Source: JAAFIP01 sp043728315 (lineage in GTDB: Bacteria; Pseudomonadota; Gammaproteobacteria; Burkholderiales; Burkholderiaceae_C). Taken from it: 9,507 nucleotides of DNA. Under the pieces are notes generated by a model. The model made no database searches, was not told the DNA's origin, and was given only the letters and a program-made list of their open reading frames with translations. The stretch spans positions 1 through 9,507 of the forward strand of contig JAYTMT010000113.1 of assembly GCA_043728315.1 (NCBI GenBank), written 5' to 3'. Below, piece after piece: positions 7,511-9,507 of this stretch (within the stretch, counting starts at the first letter, position 1; each line of letters starts with the position of its first letter). The position numbers were made by a program, and so were the translations under genes.

Positions 7511-7678
7511 GTTGGATTTTTTGCGCTCAGTCAGTGATGGTTTGTACAGCGATGGCTGCCGCGCCCTAGCCGCGCTTTAGGCTCGATCTAAGTGTTTAAG
7601 GGTTCGTGCAAAGTTGATCACCGCTGGGGCTAATCAAGCGCTTTCTTAACTCTGTGTTCTTGTCCAACTTGGACACTG

Positions 7679-7883
7679 CTGCGGCTAAGCGAGTGCTGTG
7701 CCAACGCGCAAACGGATCGCTGGCCCCTTCGGGGGAGCTTGGTTTTTTAAGCAAATGGGGGGAGTGTTCATAACTCGGGCTTCGCCCTCAAACAGATGAA
7801 CACTCTGATCCCCCATTTGCTCAAAAAACCAAGCCCAGCGCCCTGATTGTTTGCGCATTGGCACAGCACTCGCTTAACCGCAG
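7679..7883. repeat. Long imperfect palindrome (about 205 bp) between xdhA and the receptor gene
   Basis: The left arm (7679-7771) and right arm (7796-7883) are reverse complements over most of their length. By hand, the outer 35 bases match at 33 positions, the block GCTTGGTTTTTTAAGCAAAT plus GGGG matches at 23 of 24, and AGTGTTCAT near the apex is exact. The 24-base loop carries its own hairpin, GGGC-TTC-GCCC (7777-7787). The left arm has an extra CCCC-TTC-GGGG hairpin (7724-7734). Weak symmetry continues outward to an ATCAAGCG motif on each side. No open reading frame is shared. It could be a nonautonomous mobile palindrome (MITE- or REP-like), a strong bidirectional transcription block, or a structured RNA. 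I do not recognise the family. Confidence 0.75.
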
Positions 7884-7993
7884 GGATAGGTGGTTGTTTG
7901 TTTGGGTTTTTGAAAACTGCTCCGCTTGATCGTCAAAAAATTATTGGAGGCTTGTTTCGCGCTTAGATTTGTACGTTTCAAGAAAAATAGTGG

Positions 7994-8041
7994 CAATGTC
8001 AGCGTCATATGGTCATAGTGTGCTATTTTTTATATAGTACC
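7994..8041 (-). repeat. 48-bp dispersed repeat, intergenic copy
   Basis: On the minus strand this starts GGTACTATATAAAAAATAGC and ends GACGCTGACATTG. It aligns without gaps with the block at 1678-1725 inside xdhC (about 36 of 48 identical, including an exact 15-base stretch TATGACCATATGACG) and more weakly with 4147-4194 inside xdhB. It contains an imperfect CTAT...ATAG dyad. Being outside any gene, it suggests the sequence is a repeat rather than a conserved protein motif. Confidence 0.6.
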
Positions 8042-8091
8042 CTGCAATCGACGAGTCACGTGCCTGCGGTTTTAATACCAGAGCATGTCAA

Positions 8092-8247
8092 GCGTGCAGT
8101 GGGTGGCCTGATTTTTCGCAGCGGTTTTCGCGATGTACAAAAAGTAGCCTTGCAACCAAGCGACTTTCTTGCGCAGTCCACAGACAGAACACATCGCAGC
8201 CCAGAGCGAAATAGAGCGGAGCAAAAATCAGGCCACCCACTGCACGC
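8092..8247. repeat. 156-bp palindromic element with perfect 25-bp arms
   Basis: The arms 8092-8116 (starting GCGTGCAGTGGGTGGCCTGA) and 8223-8247 are exact reverse complements. Inside them a second, looser symmetry pairs TTTCGC/GATGT on the left with ACATCGC/GCGAAA on the right around an asymmetric core. Because of the symmetry, both strands read the same short peptides (AVGGLIF at one end, KSGHPLHA at the other), which produces spurious ORFs. It looks like a dispersed, MITE-like repeat of Comamonadaceae-type genomes. I see no convincing target-site duplication and no transposase. Confidence 0.75.
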
Positions 8248-8251
8248 GCCG

Positions 8252-8299
8252 CCACAGCCACAGCCACAGCCACAGCCACAGCTACCACTACCGCTACCA
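8252..8299. repeat. (CCACAG)n hexanucleotide tandem repeat
   Basis: Five perfect CCACAG units (8252-8281) are followed by three degenerate CTACCN units. The array starts 4 bp after the palindrome at 8092-8247 and ends 28 bp before the receptor stop codon, so it lies just downstream of that gene. It is noncoding here and could vary in copy number between strains. Confidence 0.85.
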
Positions 8300-8327
8300 G
8301 CTTGGTATCAAGAAAAGCGTCTAAACA

Positions 8328-9311
8328 CTACAACTCAATCTTCAAATTTTGCGTCTTCACCACATTGCGCCAAGCACGGTAATCGGCCTCCAAAAACGCG
8401 CCCATCAAAGCTGGCGAACCAGTGGCCGCCTCGACCGCGTCCGTTTTGAAGCGCGCTACCACCTCGGGCAGCAAGGCCATGCGGTTAATCGCGGCGTTGA
8501 GCTTGGCAACTATCGCCTCTGGTGTGCCAGCCGGCGCCATGATGCCAAAGTAGTTCACCACATCAATGCCGCCCAAGCCCGCCTCTGCCATGCTGGGCAC
8601 ATCGGGCAGCGCGGGCGAGCGCTTGGCGCTGGTGACTGCCAGTGCCCGCACGCGGCCATCTTTGATGAAGGGCAGCAGCGCGGGAATCGTGCCTGTGATC
8701 AGCTGCACTTGGTTAGAAATCATGTCCAGTGTGGCGGGCGCTACGCCGCGGTAGGGGATATGGGTGATGAATGTGCCGGTGCGGGATTTAAGCAATTCCA
8801 GCACCAAGTGGTTCACACCGCCCGCACCGGCCGAGCCGTAGTTGAGCGCGCCGGGCTTGGATTTAGCCAAGCTCACCAGCTCGTTCATGTTTTTAACGGG
8901 TGTGGCATTGTTAGTAGCCCATACCAAGGGGCCGCTTGCCACCATGCCCACGGGCGTGAAATTTTTAATCGGATCGTAGCCAGCGCTGGGCAGGCTGGCG
9001 GCTACGGTGGTAAAAGGCGAGGCAATCAGCAGCAGGGTGTAGCCATCAGGCGCAGCTTGGGCCACGGCCTGCGTGCCGATAGCACCTGAGGCGCCCGCGC
9101 GGTTTTCCACCACAAAACTTTGCCCGAGTAATTCGCCCAGCTTTTGGGCAATCAGCCTGCCCATGGCATCGGTGCCCGCGCCCGGTGCAAAGGGCACTAT
9201 GATTTTGACGGGTCGGTCGGGGTAGCTTGGGGTTTGTGCAAAACTGCTATTTACTACGCTATTTATAGCGAACAATGACGCTGCGACGCTGACATTACGG
9301 CGAGAAATCAT
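8328..9311 (-). CDS. Bug/TctC-family tripartite tricarboxylate transporter substrate-binding protein
   Basis: A 327-residue periplasmic solute receptor. Residues 1-25 form a signal peptide (basic MISRR, hydrophobic stretch, cleavage probably after SSFA before QTPSYP). The mature protein shows the family hallmarks YPDRPVKIIVPFAPGAGTDAMGRLIAQKL near its start, VVENRAGASGAIGTQAVAQAAPDGYTLL, a GSAGAGGVNHL segment and IPYRGVAPA. These proteins capture small carboxylates or related organic compounds for TctAB-type transporters; Burkholderiales carry very many, mostly without TctA/B beside them, as here. The ligand cannot be predicted. The ATG at 9311 has a weak AAAGG about 9 bp upstream. It is on the same strand as the xdh genes but about 920 bp upstream with two large palindromes between, so co-transcription is unlikely. 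A function in purine uptake would be speculation. Confidence 0.93.
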   Translation of the reverse strand: MISRRNVSVAASLFAINSVVNSSFAQTPSYPDRPVKIIVPFAPGAGTDAMGRLIAQKLGELLGQSFVVENRAGASGAIGTQAVAQAAPDGYTLLLIASPFTTVAASLPSAGYDPIKNFTPVGMVASGPLVWATNNATPVKNMNELVSLAKSKPGALNYGSAGAGGVNHLVLELLKSRTGTFITHIPYRGVAPATLDMISNQVQLITGTIPALLPFIKDGRVRALAVTSAKRSPALPDVPSMAEAGLGGIDVVNYFGIMAPAGTPEAIVAKLNAAINRMALLPEVVARFKTDAVEAATGSPALMGAFLEADYRAWRNVVKTQNLKIEL

Positions 9312-9346
9312 AGAAATGGCCTTTGAGTAAGAATTGAACTGCCCGC

Positions 9347-9352
9347 ATTATC
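9347..9352 (-). promoter_or_regulatory. Possible -10 element for the receptor gene
   Basis: GATAAT on the minus strand lies 35 bp upstream of the ATG at 9311 and differs from TATAAT at one base. I see no good -35 hexamer at 16-18 bp, so this is only a weak suggestion. The rest of 9312-9507 shows no gene. Confidence 0.22.
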
Positions 9353-9484
9353 GCCCAGATGCGTGACAGCGCCATGACGCGGCGGTATCTGATTTGCTGC
9401 TGATCGGTGCTTGGCTTGCATTGGGCTGGCGCTTGTACGGTCTCAGGGCGGCGGTGCTGCTTCAGCTACGCGGCTGTCCCCCGT

Positions 9485-9501
9485 GCCTGCCTAGGGCAGG
9501 C
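9485..9501. other. Short perfect hairpin near the right edge
   Basis: GCCTGCC and GGCAGGC form a perfect 7-bp stem with a TAG loop. No T-run follows on either strand, so it is not a clear terminator. It may be part of a REP-like repeat cut by the window edge. Confidence 0.3.
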
Positions 9502-9507
9502 TACTCC

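Noticed and set aside
7560..7678. Possible small RNA or tRNA between xdhA and the long palindrome
   Set aside because: Only short chance stems (such as AGCC/GGCT) are visible; there is no cloverleaf, no T-loop consensus and no terminator.
7679..7883. Integron attC site
   Set aside because: GCTTAAC in the right arm fits the RYYYAAC core, but it lies on the wrong side for an attC and the left partner is GCTAAGC rather than GTTRRRY. There is no cassette gene or integrase nearby.
8009..8449. Plus-strand open frame of 146 codons across the palindrome and tandem repeat
   Set aside because: It is made of the 48-bp repeat, the palindrome and the hexanucleotide array, then runs antisense into the receptor gene. 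A minus-strand frame (8088-8288) reads the same peptides from the other arm, so it is a by-product of symmetry.
8349..9089. Plus-strand 246-codon open frame
   Set aside because: It is entirely antisense to the receptor gene, whose signal peptide and family motifs are clear on the minus strand.
9257..9270. CGCTAT-TT-ATAGCG palindrome in the receptor signal-peptide region as a fourth copy of the dispersed repeat
   Set aside because: It resembles only the CTAT/ATAG dyad and lacks the TATGACCATATGACG part, so it is too short to assign.

Overview
The window looks like chromosomal DNA of a betaproteobacterium of the order Burkholderiales, most likely Comamonadaceae. That assignment is an inference from protein style (a Bug-type periplasmic receptor, a short ProQ/FinO protein, a split two-subunit xanthine dehydrogenase), moderate-to-high GC and abundant small dispersed palindromic repeats. 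All six genes read through intact; there is no sign of phage, IS transposase, rRNA, tRNA or CRISPR.

Layout. Left edge, plus strand: a small coiled-coil SlyX protein (210-446), then a ProQ/FinO-type RNA chaperone (492-1217). Middle, minus strand, read right to left: xdhA (7406-5910, iron-sulfur/FAD subunit), xdhB (5913-3493, molybdopterin subunit), a DEAD-box RNA helicase (3496-2132) and xdhC (2106-1171, cofactor-insertion chaperone). These four are packed as one operon: xdhA/xdhB overlap by 4 bp (ATGA), xdhB/helicase overlap by 4 bp (GTGA, if the GTG start is used), and 25 bp containing a good ribosome binding site separate helicase and xdhC. xdhC then runs head-on into proQ, with a 47-bp overlap of the two coding 3' ends. 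Right, minus strand: a tripartite tricarboxylate transporter-type solute-binding protein (9311-8328), probably a separate unit.

Function. XdhA and XdhB form the molybdenum hydroxylase that oxidises hypoxanthine and xanthine to urate; XdhC supplies the sulfurated molybdenum cofactor. The known metal, cofactor and catalytic residues are all present, so the enzyme should be active. The helicase has no known role in purine catabolism, and its place between xdhB and xdhC is the main oddity in gene content.

Repeats. The roughly 920-bp gap between xdhA and the receptor gene contains no convincing gene but holds a 205-bp imperfect palindrome (7679-7883), a 156-bp palindrome with perfect 25-bp arms (8092-8247), a (CCACAG)n tandem repeat (8252-8299) and one copy of a 48-bp repeat (7994-8041). 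Two further diverged copies of the 48-bp repeat lie inside xdhB and xdhC, both exactly 16 codons long and in the same reading phase. This is the most interesting structure I found; I see no strong evidence for a wholly new multi-gene system.
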